NCBI RefSeq assembly: GCF_018918345.1
Contig: NZ_JAHLQI010000001.1
Span: forward strand, 310,001-374,000
Source: Butyricicoccus intestinisimiae
Lineage (GTDB): Bacteria > Bacillota > Clostridia > Oscillospirales > Butyricicoccaceae
DNA: 64,000 nucleotides
Direction of reading: 5' to 3'
A model generated the notes under the pieces. It ran no database searches, was not told the DNA's origin, and worked only from the letters and a program-made list of their open reading frames with translations. A program made the translations under genes and the position numbers. Position 1 is the first letter of the stretch. Every line of letters starts with the position of its first letter. Shown piece after piece: positions 1 through 8,014 of this stretch.

Positions 1-1
1 G

Positions 2-577
2 GCAGAATACGCACGGGAAGAAATCAATGCCATTGGCGGATATTATGCGTTCGGCAAGGAGCTTGTCAACGGAAATTCGATTTTTGACTTTGATACGACA
101 AAGCTCAGCGTTCATACGCTGGATATCGGTCTTGCCGGCATTGAAGTATACGATATTTTGCGCGATGAATATGATATCCAAATTGAATTTGGTGACATTG
201 GCAATATTCTGGCATATCTGTCTATCGGTGACCGCGCACAGGAAGTGGAGCGTCTGGTCAGTGCTTTGGCAGAAATCCGCCGTCGCTTCCAGACAGATGG
301 CACAGGCTTGCTCAGTCAGGAATACATTGATCCGCAGGTTGTGACCAGCCCGCAGGAAGCGTTTTATGCGGAAAAATGCAGTCTGCCGCTGCGCGAAACG
401 GAAGGTCGTGTGTGCAGTGAATTTGTCATGTGCTATCCGCCAGGCATTCCGATTGTTGCACCGGGCGAACGCATCACGCCGGAAATTTTGGATTATATCG
501 AATATGCCAAAACAAAGGGATGCAATGTGACCGGACCGGAAGATCCAGATATTCAGTATTTGAATGTTCTTGCGTAA
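2..577 (+). CDS. speA: Arginine (Orn/Lys/Arg-type) decarboxylase, C-terminal part
   Basis: The gene enters from the left edge and 191 codons are visible. The sequence matches the C-terminal domain of PLP-dependent Orn/Lys/Arg decarboxylases of the aspartate-aminotransferase fold. Recognisable stretches are the DIQIEFGD and NILAYLSIGD segments near the visible start and the CYPPGIPIVAPGERIT motif, which is highly conserved in this family. The catalytic lysine lies upstream of the window. Its product is probably agmatine from arginine, because an agmatinase follows two genes downstream; lysine or ornithine decarboxylase cannot be excluded from this end alone. It is the first visible gene of a tight polyamine operon, with 14 nt to speE. 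Confidence 0.88.
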   Translation, partial: AEYAREEINAIGGYYAFGKELVNGNSIFDFDTTKLSVHTLDIGLAGIEVYDILRDEYDIQIEFGDIGNILAYLSIGDRAQEVERLVSALAEIRRRFQTDGTGLLSQEYIDPQVVTSPQEAFYAEKCSLPLRETEGRVCSEFVMCYPPGIPIVAPGERITPEILDYIEYAKTKGCNVTGPEDPDIQYLNVLA

Positions 578-591
578 GGAGGGATAACAAA

Positions 592-1446
592 ATGGAAATG
601 TGGTTTTCTGAATTTCACACACCGGATGTGAAGCACAGCATCCGTGTCAATCGCCAGCTATATTCTAAGCAGAGCGAATATCAGCGCATTGATATTTTTG
701 AAACACCGGAATTTGGCCGTGTTTTGACGCTGGACGGCAACGTCATGCTGACAGAACGTGATGAGTTTATCTATGACGAGATGATCACTCATGTGCCGAT
801 GGCTGTTCATCAAGAAGCAAAAGACATCTTGGTCATCGGTGCCGGAGACGGCGGCGTTGTACGAGAGCTGACGCGGTATGACCGCGTCAAGCACATTGAT
901 CTGGTGGAAATGGATCCGGCGGTTGTCGAGGCCTGCCGCGCGTATCTGCCGGAGAACGCCTGCCGTATGGATGACCGCCGCGTGCACATCCATTTTGGCA
1001 ATGCACTGAAGTTCATTCGTCGTTGTGAAGAAAGATACGATTTGATTATTGTAGATTCTTCCGACCCGTTTGGCCCGTCTGAGGGATTGTTTACCCGCGA
1101 ATTTTACGGAAACTGCTACAATGCGTTGAAGAAAGACGGCATTATGGTCAATCAGCAGGGAAGCCCGTTTTATGCAGAGGATGCCCATGCCATGCAGCGC
1201 AGTCACAAGCGCATTGCAAGCACTTTCCCGATCAGCCGTGTATATCAGGCGCACATTCCGACGTTTGCCGCCGGATACTGGCTGTTTGGCTTTGCCAGCA
1301 AAAAGTATCATCCTGTGGATGATTTGGACGCAGAGTCTTGGAACGCACTGAATATGCGCACGCGTTATTATACGACCAGACTGCACAAGGGTGCGTTTTA
1401 TCTTCCGGCTTTTCTGGAAGAAATGCTGGAAGAAGTGGAGGAGTAA
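592..1446 (+). CDS. speE: Spermidine synthase (aminopropyltransferase)
   Basis: This 284-residue protein has the usual SpeE length. It should transfer the aminopropyl group of decarboxylated S-adenosylmethionine to putrescine. The N-terminal beta domain (residues 1-60) carries the family's QSEYQRIDIFET and GRVLTLDGNVMLTERDEFIY strings. The Rossmann core has GAGDGG at 83-88, and DSSDPFGPSEGLF holds the catalytic aspartate region. The ATG follows AAGGAGG by 8 nt; a longer reading frame upstream overlaps speA and lacks support. No SpeD (AdoMet decarboxylase) gene is visible, so the cosubstrate must come from a gene outside the window. Confidence 0.93.
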   Translation: MEMWFSEFHTPDVKHSIRVNRQLYSKQSEYQRIDIFETPEFGRVLTLDGNVMLTERDEFIYDEMITHVPMAVHQEAKDILVIGAGDGGVVRELTRYDRVKHIDLVEMDPAVVEACRAYLPENACRMDDRRVHIHFGNALKFIRRCEERYDLIIVDSSDPFGPSEGLFTREFYGNCYNALKKDGIMVNQQGSPFYAEDAHAMQRSHKRIASTFPISRVYQAHIPTFAAGYWLFGFASKKYHPVDDLDAESWNALNMRTRYYTTRLHKGAFYLPAFLEEMLEEVEE

Positions 1447-1449
1447 GCG

Positions 1450-2304
1450 ATGCAGCGCAATGTAGAAAATTTTATTGGCTGTGAAAGCAGCTATGAAGAC
1501 GCAAAAATTGTTTTATTCGGCGCGCCGTTTGATTCTACCACGAGTTTTCGACCCGGCGCACGATTCGGGCCGGCTGCTATGCGGCACGAAAGCTTTGGCT
1601 TGGAGACATACAGCCCTTATCAGGATAAAGATCTGGAAGATCTTGCCGTATTTGACAGCGGAGATTTGGAGCTGTGCTTCGGCAGCAGTGAAATGGCACT
1701 GGCTGATATTGAAGCGCGTGCACGGGAAATTGTATCAGACGGAAAGTTTCCGCTGCTGTTAGGCGGCGAACATCTGGTCACATTGGGCGCTGTCCGTGCT
1801 GTTTTGGAGAAATATCCGGAGCTTCACATCGTACATTTCGATGCTCATGCAGACCTGCGTGATGACTATCTCGGCGCACAGCTCAGCCATGCCTGTGTCC
1901 TGCGCCGCTGTCATGATTTGATTGGCGATGGACGCATTCATCAATTTTGCATTCGCAGCGGCGAACGCGCAGAATTCCGTTTTGCAGCGCAGCACACGGA
2001 CATGCATCCGTTTTCCTTTGACGGCTTAGCGGAGTTGACAGAGCAGCTCACGTGCACGCAGGTACCTGTTTACTTGACGATTGACTTGGACTGCTTAGAC
2101 CCTTCGGCATTTCCGGGAACCGGAACGCCGGAAGCTGGCGGCGTGAGCTTTTTACAGCTGTTAGATGCCATTCGAACCATCACACAAGCAAACATTGTTG
2201 CGGCGGATGTCAACGAGTTGGCACCAATGCTGGACACCAGTGGTGTATCCACGGCGACAGCCTGCAAAGTTCTTCGAGAACTGCTGTTAGCCCTGCACGT
2301 ATAA
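1450..2304 (+). CDS. speB: Agmatinase (ureohydrolase family)
   Basis: The 284-residue protein belongs to the arginase/agmatinase family, which hydrolyses agmatine to putrescine and urea with a binuclear Mn centre. All metal-binding motifs are visible: GGEH at about 105-108, DAHAD at 131-135 and IDLDCLDP at 211-218. The N-terminal FGAPFDSTTSFRPGARFGP string is typical of agmatinases. It starts 3 nt after the speE stop, so the two are almost certainly co-translated. Placed after the decarboxylase it completes arginine to putrescine. Arginase is less likely given the context. Confidence 0.93.
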   Translation: MQRNVENFIGCESSYEDAKIVLFGAPFDSTTSFRPGARFGPAAMRHESFGLETYSPYQDKDLEDLAVFDSGDLELCFGSSEMALADIEARAREIVSDGKFPLLLGGEHLVTLGAVRAVLEKYPELHIVHFDAHADLRDDYLGAQLSHACVLRRCHDLIGDGRIHQFCIRSGERAEFRFAAQHTDMHPFSFDGLAELTEQLTCTQVPVYLTIDLDCLDPSAFPGTGTPEAGGVSFLQLLDAIRTITQANIVAADVNELAPMLDTSGVSTATACKVLRELLLALHV

Positions 2305-2334
2305 ACATAGAGATTCAAAAAAGGAGTACATGAT

Positions 2335-3594
2335 ATGAGTAGAGTTCTCGTAATCGGCTGCGGCGGCGTAGCCAGTGTTGCAATCCAGAAGTGCTGTCAG
2401 GTCAGCGATGTATTTACCGAGCTGTGCATTGCCAGCCGTACCAAGTCCAAGTGTGATGCACTGGCAGAGAAATTGGCAGGCAAGACCAAGACCATCGTGA
2501 CAACCGCACAGGTTGACGCAGATGATGTACAGCAGGTCATTGATCTGATTCGTGCGTACAAGCCGGACTTGGTTATGAATATTGCACTGCCGTATCAGGA
2601 TTTGACCATTATGGATGCTTGCTTGGCTTGCGGCGTCAACTATATGGACACGGCAAACTATGAGCCGGAGGACACCGATGATCCGGAATGGCGTGCAATT
2701 TATGAAAAGCGCTGTGAAGAAGAAGGATTTTCGGCATACTTTGATTACTCTTGGCAGTGGGCATATCGAAAGAAATTTGAGGATGCCGGCTTGACTGCAC
2801 TGCTCGGCTGCGGCTTTGATCCGGGCGTGACGCAGGCGTATTGCGCATACGCTGCAAAGCACGAATTTGACCAGATTGACACCATTGATATTCTCGACTG
2901 TAACGGCGGCGATCACGGCTACGCTTTTGCAACCAACTTCAATCCGGAAATCAATCTGCGCGAAGTCAGCGCACCGGGCAGCTACTGGGAGAACGGCCAC
3001 TGGGTTGAGATTCCGGCCATGAGCATCAAGCGGGAATACACCTTCGATCAGGTCGGTGACAAGGACATGTATTTGCTGCATCACGAAGAAATTGAGTCGC
3101 TGGCAAAGACCATTCCGGGTGTCAAGCGCATTCGCTTCTTTATGACATTCGGTCAGAGCTATCTGGATCACATGCGCTGCTTGGAGGATGTCGGTATGCT
3201 GTCCACCACGCCGATTTCCTTCAACGGTCAGGAAATTGTTCCGATTCAGTTCCTCAAGGCACTGCTTCCGGATCCGGCAAGTCTCGGTCCGCGCACCAAG
3301 GGCAAGACCAACATCGGCTGTATCTTTACCGGCACCAAGGACGGCAAAGAAAAGACCTATTACATCTACAATATTTGTGATCATCAGTCCTGCTATCAGG
3401 AAGTTGGAAGTCAGGCCATCAGCTACACCACCGGTGTTCCGGCTATGTGCGGCGCACTGATGATGCTGACCGGCAAATGGGAGAAGCCGGGTGTTTACAC
3501 GGTAGAAGAATTTGATCCGGATCCGTTCCTTGATGCACTGGATCAGTACGGTCTGCCGCGCAGCGAAAGCCATACACCGGCATTGGTAGACTGA
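2335..3594 (+). CDS. Carboxynorspermidine/carboxyspermidine dehydrogenase (saccharopine dehydrogenase family)
   Basis: This 419-residue NAD(P)H oxidoreductase is of the LYS1/saccharopine dehydrogenase type. An N-terminal Rossmann motif (VLVIGCGGVASVAIQ) and the GCGFDPGVTQAYCAYA segment are characteristic. In this family the enzyme condenses aspartate semialdehyde with putrescine (or diaminopropane) and reduces the imine to carboxyspermidine (or carboxynorspermidine). It is assigned to that role rather than lysine metabolism because the next gene, overlapping it by one base, is the matching decarboxylase. The ATG has an AAAGGAG site 8 nt upstream. Confidence 0.9.
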   Translation: MSRVLVIGCGGVASVAIQKCCQVSDVFTELCIASRTKSKCDALAEKLAGKTKTIVTTAQVDADDVQQVIDLIRAYKPDLVMNIALPYQDLTIMDACLACGVNYMDTANYEPEDTDDPEWRAIYEKRCEEEGFSAYFDYSWQWAYRKKFEDAGLTALLGCGFDPGVTQAYCAYAAKHEFDQIDTIDILDCNGGDHGYAFATNFNPEINLREVSAPGSYWENGHWVEIPAMSIKREYTFDQVGDKDMYLLHHEEIESLAKTIPGVKRIRFFMTFGQSYLDHMRCLEDVGMLSTTPISFNGQEIVPIQFLKALLPDPASLGPRTKGKTNIGCIFTGTKDGKEKTYYIYNICDHQSCYQEVGSQAISYTTGVPAMCGALMMLTGKWEKPGVYTVEEFDPDPFLDALDQYGLPRSESHTPALVD

Positions 3595-4808
3595 TGCAGG
3601 AAACCAGAGATCTTCGCGCACCATTCGCGCCAATTGACGGCACAATACCGGCAGAGCTTCGCGCTCTGCCGACACCGTGCTATGTACTGGATGAATCAGC
3701 CCTGATACACAATGCGCAAATATTGGGAGAGCTGGCACAGCGCACCGGATGCCGCGTATTATTGGCACAGAAGGCGTTTAGCAATTACGATTGTTATCCA
3801 TTCTTTGAGCCGTATCTTGCGGGAACAGAGGCGAGCGGATTATATGAAGCGCGATTGGGTGCAGAAGAAATGCCGAACAAAGAAGTGCATGTATTCTGTG
3901 CCGGATACCGTGAGGATGAATTCGCAGAGCTATTGACATATGCCGATCACATTGTGTTTAATTCTCCTTCCCAATTGAAGCGGTTTGGAGAAATGGCAAA
4001 GCGAGCAGGAAAAAGCATCGGTTTGCGCATCAATCCGGAATATTCCACGCAAGAGGGACATGCTATTTACGATCCGTGTGCTCCGGGCAGCCGCATGGGC
4101 ACAACGCGTGCGCAGTTTGACATTGCGGTAAGCCAATGCCCTGCGCTACTGGACTTGCTAGATGGCCTGCATTTTCACACGCTGTGCGAACAGAATTCCG
4201 ATGATTTGGAAACAACATTGACAGCGGTTGAAAAAACCTTCGGAGACATTCTGCCGCGCATGAAGTGGGTGAATTTCGGCGGCGGTCATCATATCACAAA
4301 ATCAGAATACGACATAGAACGTCTGGAACGATGCATCCGATATGCACAGAAGCAGTGGGATGTGACGGTTTATCTGGAGCCCGGAGAAGCATGGGCGTTA
4401 AATGCCGGATATTTGCTGACGCACGTTTTGGATACGATGCAAAATGGAGAAACCCAGATTGCAATTTTAGATGCCAGCGCGGCGTGTCACATGCCGGATG
4501 TGCTGGAAATGCCATATCGCCCGCCGCTGTTAGGCGCAGGCGAACCGAAAGAATTGCCCTATACCGTTCGTCTTGGCGGCCCGACCTGTCTTTCAGGAGA
4601 TGTTGTTGGCGAATATAGCTTCCAGCACCCATTGAAAACAGGGGATTTGCTGGCATTCGGAGACATGGCAATTTATACGACCTGCAAAAACAATACGTTC
4701 AATGGAATGCCGCTTCCCAACATTTATCTGCGAAAGGCAGACGGCACGTGTGAGCAGTTGACCGATTTTGGGTACTCTGACTTTAAGGAACGATTGGGAA
4801 GAAGATAA
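3594..4808 (+). CDS. nspC: Carboxynorspermidine/carboxyspermidine decarboxylase
   Basis: The 404-residue protein is an alanine-racemase-fold PLP decarboxylase. The PLP lysine is probably Lys60 in VLLAQKAFSNYD. Further family motifs are GLRINPEYS, LHFHTLCEQ, WVNFGGGHHI and YLEPGEAW. It removes the carboxyl group from the product of the preceding enzyme to give spermidine or norspermidine. Its ATG overlaps the upstream stop (TGATG), so translation is coupled. It is the last gene of the operon; the next gene has its own promoter starting 14 bp after the stop. No clear intrinsic terminator is seen in that gap. Confidence 0.93.
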   Translation: MQETRDLRAPFAPIDGTIPAELRALPTPCYVLDESALIHNAQILGELAQRTGCRVLLAQKAFSNYDCYPFFEPYLAGTEASGLYEARLGAEEMPNKEVHVFCAGYREDEFAELLTYADHIVFNSPSQLKRFGEMAKRAGKSIGLRINPEYSTQEGHAIYDPCAPGSRMGTTRAQFDIAVSQCPALLDLLDGLHFHTLCEQNSDDLETTLTAVEKTFGDILPRMKWVNFGGGHHITKSEYDIERLERCIRYAQKQWDVTVYLEPGEAWALNAGYLLTHVLDTMQNGETQIAILDASAACHMPDVLEMPYRPPLLGAGEPKELPYTVRLGGPTCLSGDVVGEYSFQHPLKTGDLLAFGDMAIYTTCKNNTFNGMPLPNIYLRKADGTCEQLTDFGYSDFKERLGRR

Positions 4809-4821
4809 ACCAAATTTACGA

Positions 4822-4850
4822 TTGACAACTTTCTTTTTAAAAGCTATACT
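4822..4850 (+). promoter_or_regulatory. Sigma-A promoter of the 4894 gene
   Basis: TTGACA (4822-4827), a 17-bp spacer and TATACT (4845-4850) make a near-consensus housekeeping promoter. It lies 44 bp before the gene start, so this gene is transcribed separately from the polyamine operon. Confidence 0.85.
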
Positions 4851-4893
4851 AAACTTGTACAAATTCACAAGGGCTTACGAAAGAGGGGTTGTC

Positions 4894-5436
4894 ATGTTGG
4901 ATGAACTGATAGAAAAAGCAAAGAAGAAAAGAAAGCTGGTTAGTATTTACCGTTCAGAAGATACAGAGCGTTTTATGACCGGTTATATTCTTGCATGTTC
5001 CGATGAGTTTTTGCTGTTAAGCGAAATCGATTGCTATGGCAATTATGATGGATTCATGGTATTAAAGCGTGATGCATTATATCGCTGTGAGATAGAATCG
5101 ACACACGCAAAAAGAGCGCAAAAGCTCTACTCTTTACGAGGACAGCAGCATCCAACGATCAAAGTGCAAGATGAGGAAGAAATCATTCCTTCCATCTTTC
5201 GATTTGCACAGGAAACACAAAAGGTTGTATCTATCGAACTGCGCGAAAGCGATAATTATGATGTAACAGGTATCGTCACTGCACTAGACGATAATGCGGT
5301 TTTTATCCATCAGTTAACCGATGATGGCAGTCCAGACGGTGATTCTGTTGTTCTGCTGGAAGATGTCACAGAGGTATGCTGTGATTCGCAGGATGAGCAG
5401 GCAGTTAAGATTCTGTCTGAGCATCAGGATAAGTAA
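4894..5436 (+). CDS. Hypothetical protein with two tandem SH3/Sm-like domains
   Basis: The protein has 180 residues and I do not recognise a named family. The start is set by AAGAGGGG and by the promoter; the frame is open further upstream but would begin before the transcript. It contains two similar halves. Residues about 11-78 (KKRKLVSIYRSEDTERFMTG ... ALYRCEIES) resemble residues about 105-172 (TQKVVSIELRESDNYDVTG ... LEDVTEVCCDS). Each half looks like a small beta barrel of Sm/SH3 type, including the recurring V(S)I.R.S....(V/M)TG pattern. It is soluble, with no signal or membrane segment. It is monocistronic, between a strong promoter and a strong terminator. Confidence 0.75.
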   Translation: MLDELIEKAKKKRKLVSIYRSEDTERFMTGYILACSDEFLLLSEIDCYGNYDGFMVLKRDALYRCEIESTHAKRAQKLYSLRGQQHPTIKVQDEEEIIPSIFRFAQETQKVVSIELRESDNYDVTGIVTALDDNAVFIHQLTDDGSPDGDSVVLLEDVTEVCCDSQDEQAVKILSEHQDK

Positions 5437-5444
5437 AAAGCACA

Positions 5445-5481
5445 AAAAATTCCTCGGCATTCTCAACCGAGGAATTTTTTT
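5445..5481 (+). terminator. Intrinsic terminator after the 4894 gene
   Basis: AAATTCCTCGG and CCGAGGAATTT form an 11-bp stem with a 9-nt loop, followed by a T run. It begins 9 nt after the stop codon. Confidence 0.9.
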
Positions 5482-5520
5482 ATGCTCACAGAAATATTTT
5501 GACAGGACGCGAAGAAAAAC
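5482..5520. repeat. 39-bp direct repeat, left copy
   Basis: This 39-bp stretch recurs at 7976-8014 with only three mismatches, an offset of exactly 2,494 bp. It contains a TTGACA box (5499-5504). Here the -10 position reads AAATGA and is probably not functional, whereas the right copy leads into a good TATAAT. The two copies bracket the TetR-to-TfoX gene module. Confidence 0.85.
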
Positions 5521-5617
5521 AAAATGAATGCCTTCCTAAAACGAAGATGCAAAATGACAGTTAATGAATGTTCTGAGAGAGAACAAAGACTCGCAAGTAC
5601 ATTTTTTATATTAGTTC

Positions 5618-5665
5618 TTGACAAGTAACCACTTGGTAACTATAATGTAGTTACCAAGTGGTTAC
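5618..5665 (+). promoter_or_regulatory. TetR-module promoter with paired operators
   Basis: TTGACA (5618-5623), 17 bp and TATAAT (5641-5646) form a near-perfect promoter. The spacer is filled by GTAACCACTTGGTAAC (5625-5640), and its exact reverse complement GTTACCAAGTGGTTAC lies at 5650-5665, across the expected transcription start. Each site is itself a quasi-palindrome (GTAACC/GGTAAC). The layout is that of two operators 25 bp apart centre to centre, most likely bound by the TetR regulator encoded 20 bp downstream. Confidence 0.85.
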
Positions 5666-5684
5666 TTTAATAAAGGAGATAATT

Positions 5685-6314
5685 ATGGCAGAGGGTACAA
5701 AGGAACGAATTTTGAGAATAGCGCTGGAGCTGTTTGCGCAGAACGGCTATCTGGGGACGTCTATGAATGATATTGCAGGGCGGTTGGGATTTACGAAAGC
5801 CGCCTTATATAAGCACTATGCCGGCAAACAAGAAATCTTAGATAAGATCGTGGAGCGGATGAACAAGATGGACTATGAGCGTGCCGAGGCGTATGAAATG
5901 CCGGAAACGGAACCGGACGGCTTTGCGGAAGCTTATATGCATACACCAATTCAGAAAATTCGCACATACAGCTTTGCTCAGTTTGACCATTGGACAAAGG
6001 AGCCGTTTTCTTCTAATTTCCGTAAAATGCTGACACTGGAGCAATACCGTGATCCAAAGCTCGCGCAGCTTCACCACGATTATCTGGCGGGCGGTCCGCT
6101 GGAGTACATGGCGGCTATCTTCCGTAAGCTGACAGATTCTGATGCGGACGCTATGCAGCTGGCGTTGGAATTCTATGGGCCAATGTATCTTTTATACAGT
6201 GTCTACGACGGTGCAGAGGAAAAAGAATCTGTTTCTTCTCTGCTGGCGATACATATTGATCGCTTTATTGCCAAGGTTGAATCTGATTACAGAAACAGGA
6301 AAAGAACAACATGA
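5685..6314 (+). CDS. TetR/AcrR family transcriptional regulator
   Basis: The 209-residue protein has an N-terminal helix-turn-helix of TetR type: RILRIALELFAQNGYLGTSM followed by DIAGRLGFTKAALYKHYAGK (residues about 10-50). The remainder is a helical ligand-binding domain. The ATG at 5685 has AAAGGAG 7 nt upstream. An upstream GTG in frame lies inside the operator and is rejected. It is the first gene of a five-gene unit and probably represses its own promoter through the 16-bp operator pair. The ligand is unknown. Confidence 0.9.
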   Translation: MAEGTKERILRIALELFAQNGYLGTSMNDIAGRLGFTKAALYKHYAGKQEILDKIVERMNKMDYERAEAYEMPETEPDGFAEAYMHTPIQKIRTYSFAQFDHWTKEPFSSNFRKMLTLEQYRDPKLAQLHHDYLAGGPLEYMAAIFRKLTDSDADAMQLALEFYGPMYLLYSVYDGAEEKESVSSLLAIHIDRFIAKVESDYRNRKRTT

Positions 6315-6331
6315 AAGATTAGGAGGAAATA

Positions 6332-6550
6332 ATGATGATGTGTCCGAAATGCGGGAAAGAAATGAGAAAAGGCTACCTGTTCAGCAGCAAGGATGGCGCG
6401 TTCAGCTTTGCAAGCGAAGTGCCGAGTGCATTGGAAAATGCAAAAAACGTGGATGGCTTTGTAAAACTCACCGGATTGAAGGTTGGCGGCCGCACCAGCG
6501 TGAAAGCCTGCTGCTGTGATGCGTGCAGAACGATCATCATTCAGTATTGA
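6332..6550 (+). CDS. Small zinc-ribbon protein
   Basis: The protein has 72 residues. CPKCGKEM near the N-terminus and CCCDACRTIII near the C-terminus give two CxxC knuckles that should bind one zinc. This pattern resembles the short PF20097-type zinc-ribbon proteins common in Clostridia. There are three consecutive ATGs (6332, 6335, 6338) after AGGAGG; 6335 has the best spacing, but the first is listed. The protein is cytosolic and its function is unknown. It is co-transcribed with the TetR gene. Confidence 0.75.
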   Translation: MMMCPKCGKEMRKGYLFSSKDGAFSFASEVPSALENAKNVDGFVKLTGLKVGGRTSVKACCCDACRTIIIQY

Positions 6551-6564
6551 GAGGTGCAGGAAAA

Positions 6565-6975
6565 ATGAAACTCTATTTTGGAAATGCGATAACTACGGTG
6601 ACAACTTTGATGCTCCTTGCCCTGCTGGGTTTTATCGGCTGGTCGGTTCTCAACCGCACGAGCATTCAATATTGGGGGCGCAGGAGCACGGTTCTGCTGG
6701 TGTTTGGACTTGTAGTGTGCTGCTTTGCAGCGGCGCGGGACGGGCTGGACAAGACCATTCAACACGCCATTGACGGCAGCTGCGCATCGGGGCTATTCCC
6801 GCTCGTCAGCGTGCCTACCATTGTTGGCTGTGTCGGTGCACTGTTGATTATTGTTGCCGCCATTGCTACGCCGATTGCAGGAACGCAAAAGATGCGCGAG
6901 ATATGGTTCTATGTGATGTCGAGTGGCGTAGTGCTGAAAATCGCGACGATGGAGATCGCGCGGATCATTCTCTGA
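6565..6975 (+). CDS. Hypothetical membrane protein, about four TM segments
   Basis: This 136-residue protein is largely hydrophobic. Segments at about 9-28, 41-58, 79-103 and 113-133 look membrane-spanning. I do not recognise the family. The ATG at 6565 follows GAGGTGCAGG. It lies between the zinc-ribbon and acetyltransferase genes in the TetR-controlled operon, and may be the element through which the module acts at the membrane. Confidence 0.65.
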   Translation: MKLYFGNAITTVTTLMLLALLGFIGWSVLNRTSIQYWGRRSTVLLVFGLVVCCFAAARDGLDKTIQHAIDGSCASGLFPLVSVPTIVGCVGALLIIVAAIATPIAGTQKMREIWFYVMSSGVVLKIATMEIARIIL

Positions 6976-6996
6976 TAAGAGAAAAGGAGAAAAGTT

Positions 6997-7623
6997 ATGT
7001 CAGAAAAGAATCGTATCATTCGTCTGGAAACGAAAGACGATTACAGAGTCGTCGAAAATCTAACCCGTGAGTCATTCTGGAATGTTTATCGGCCTGGCTG
7101 TATGGAGCACTATGTACTGCACTGTTATCGAGATGATCCGGCATTTGTGCCGGAGCTGGACTTCGTGATGGAACTGAATGGTGAACTGATCGGGCAGGTT
7201 ATCTATGTGCGGTCGGAGATCGATTGTGACGACGGGCGAACCCTACCGATTATGACCTTCGGCCCCATTGGCATCGCACCCGCATACAAACGGCAAGGCT
7301 ATGGAAAGCAGCTGCTCGATTATTCCATGGAAAAAGCTAAGGAAATAGGTGCAGGGGCACTTGCCATTATCGGCAATATTGACTTTTACGGCAAGTCTGG
7401 CTTTGTTCCGGCAAAAAACAAGGGCGTGCGCTATGTCAACGACTCGGAGGCGGATTATTTTCTTATCAAAGAACTGAAACCCGGATTTTTGGACGGTATC
7501 TCCGGCACTTACAAAGACCCCGATGGGTATTTTGTCTGCGAGAGAAACCCAGAGGGGTTTGAACAGTTTGAAGCCACTTTTCCGGCAAAAGAAAAGCAGA
7601 AGCTGCCGGGACAGCTGTGTTAA
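6997..7623 (+). CDS. GNAT family N-acetyltransferase
   Basis: The protein has 208 residues. The acetyl-CoA binding signature is visible as IGIAPAYKRQGYGKQLLDYSM (the RQGYGK loop at about residues 100-105). It is followed by ALAIIGNIDFYGKSGFVP, the FY..GF signature of small-molecule acetyltransferases. The substrate cannot be inferred. It has an AAAAGGAG site and belongs to the TetR-controlled operon, where a drug- or metabolite-modifying enzyme would make sense. Confidence 0.85.
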   Translation: MSEKNRIIRLETKDDYRVVENLTRESFWNVYRPGCMEHYVLHCYRDDPAFVPELDFVMELNGELIGQVIYVRSEIDCDDGRTLPIMTFGPIGIAPAYKRQGYGKQLLDYSMEKAKEIGAGALAIIGNIDFYGKSGFVPAKNKGVRYVNDSEADYFLIKELKPGFLDGISGTYKDPDGYFVCERNPEGFEQFEATFPAKEKQKLPGQLC

Positions 7624-7635
7624 ATAGGAGGAATC

Positions 7636-7968
7636 ATGGCATCCAGTAAAGAGTATCTTCATTTCATTTTAGAACAGTTATCCGACTTGAACGCGGTTTC
7701 TTACCGGTCGATGATGGGGGAATTTATCCTCTATTATCGCGGTAAAATCGTCGGCGGGATATATGATGACCGATTGCTTGTAAAGAAAACAAGATCCGCT
7801 TTGAAACTTATGCCTGCGGCAATTTGCGATCTTCCGTATGAGGGAGCAAAAGAAATGCTTCTGGTGGATGAAGTCGACAGCAAAGTGTTTCTTGCAAAGC
7901 TGTTTGAGGCAATGTACGATGAATTGCCCTCACCAAAACAAAAACGAAAGAACAACGGAGTGCAGTAG
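7636..7968 (+). CDS. TfoX N-terminal domain protein
   Basis: The protein has 110 residues and matches the TfoX/Sxy N-terminal fold: YRSMMGEFILYYRGKIVGGIYDDRLLVK is the usual signature, with a lysine- and arginine-rich tail. Stand-alone TfoX_N proteins are common in Firmicutes next to TetR or GNAT genes and have no firm function. It is the last gene of the module, 12 nt after the acetyltransferase. The right copy of the 39-bp repeat begins 8 nt after its stop. Confidence 0.82.
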   Translation: MASSKEYLHFILEQLSDLNAVSYRSMMGEFILYYRGKIVGGIYDDRLLVKKTRSALKLMPAAICDLPYEGAKEMLLVDEVDSKVFLAKLFEAMYDELPSPKQKRKNNGVQ

Positions 7969-7975
7969 AAACCGC

Positions 7976-8014
7976 ATGCCCACAGAAATATTTTGACAGG
8001 ATGCGAAGAAAACC
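7976..8014. repeat. 39-bp direct repeat, right copy
   Basis: It matches 5482-5520 at 36 of 39 positions and carries the active -35 box of the next operon. Together the copies suggest that the TetR module was inserted into, or duplicated with, the promoter region that originally followed the 5445-5481 terminator. Confidence 0.85.

Noticed and set aside
2287-3768. Long leftward open frame opposite the dehydrogenase gene (493 codons)
   Set aside because: It is antisense to a clear enzyme gene, has no recognisable motif and arises from the codon bias of the real gene.
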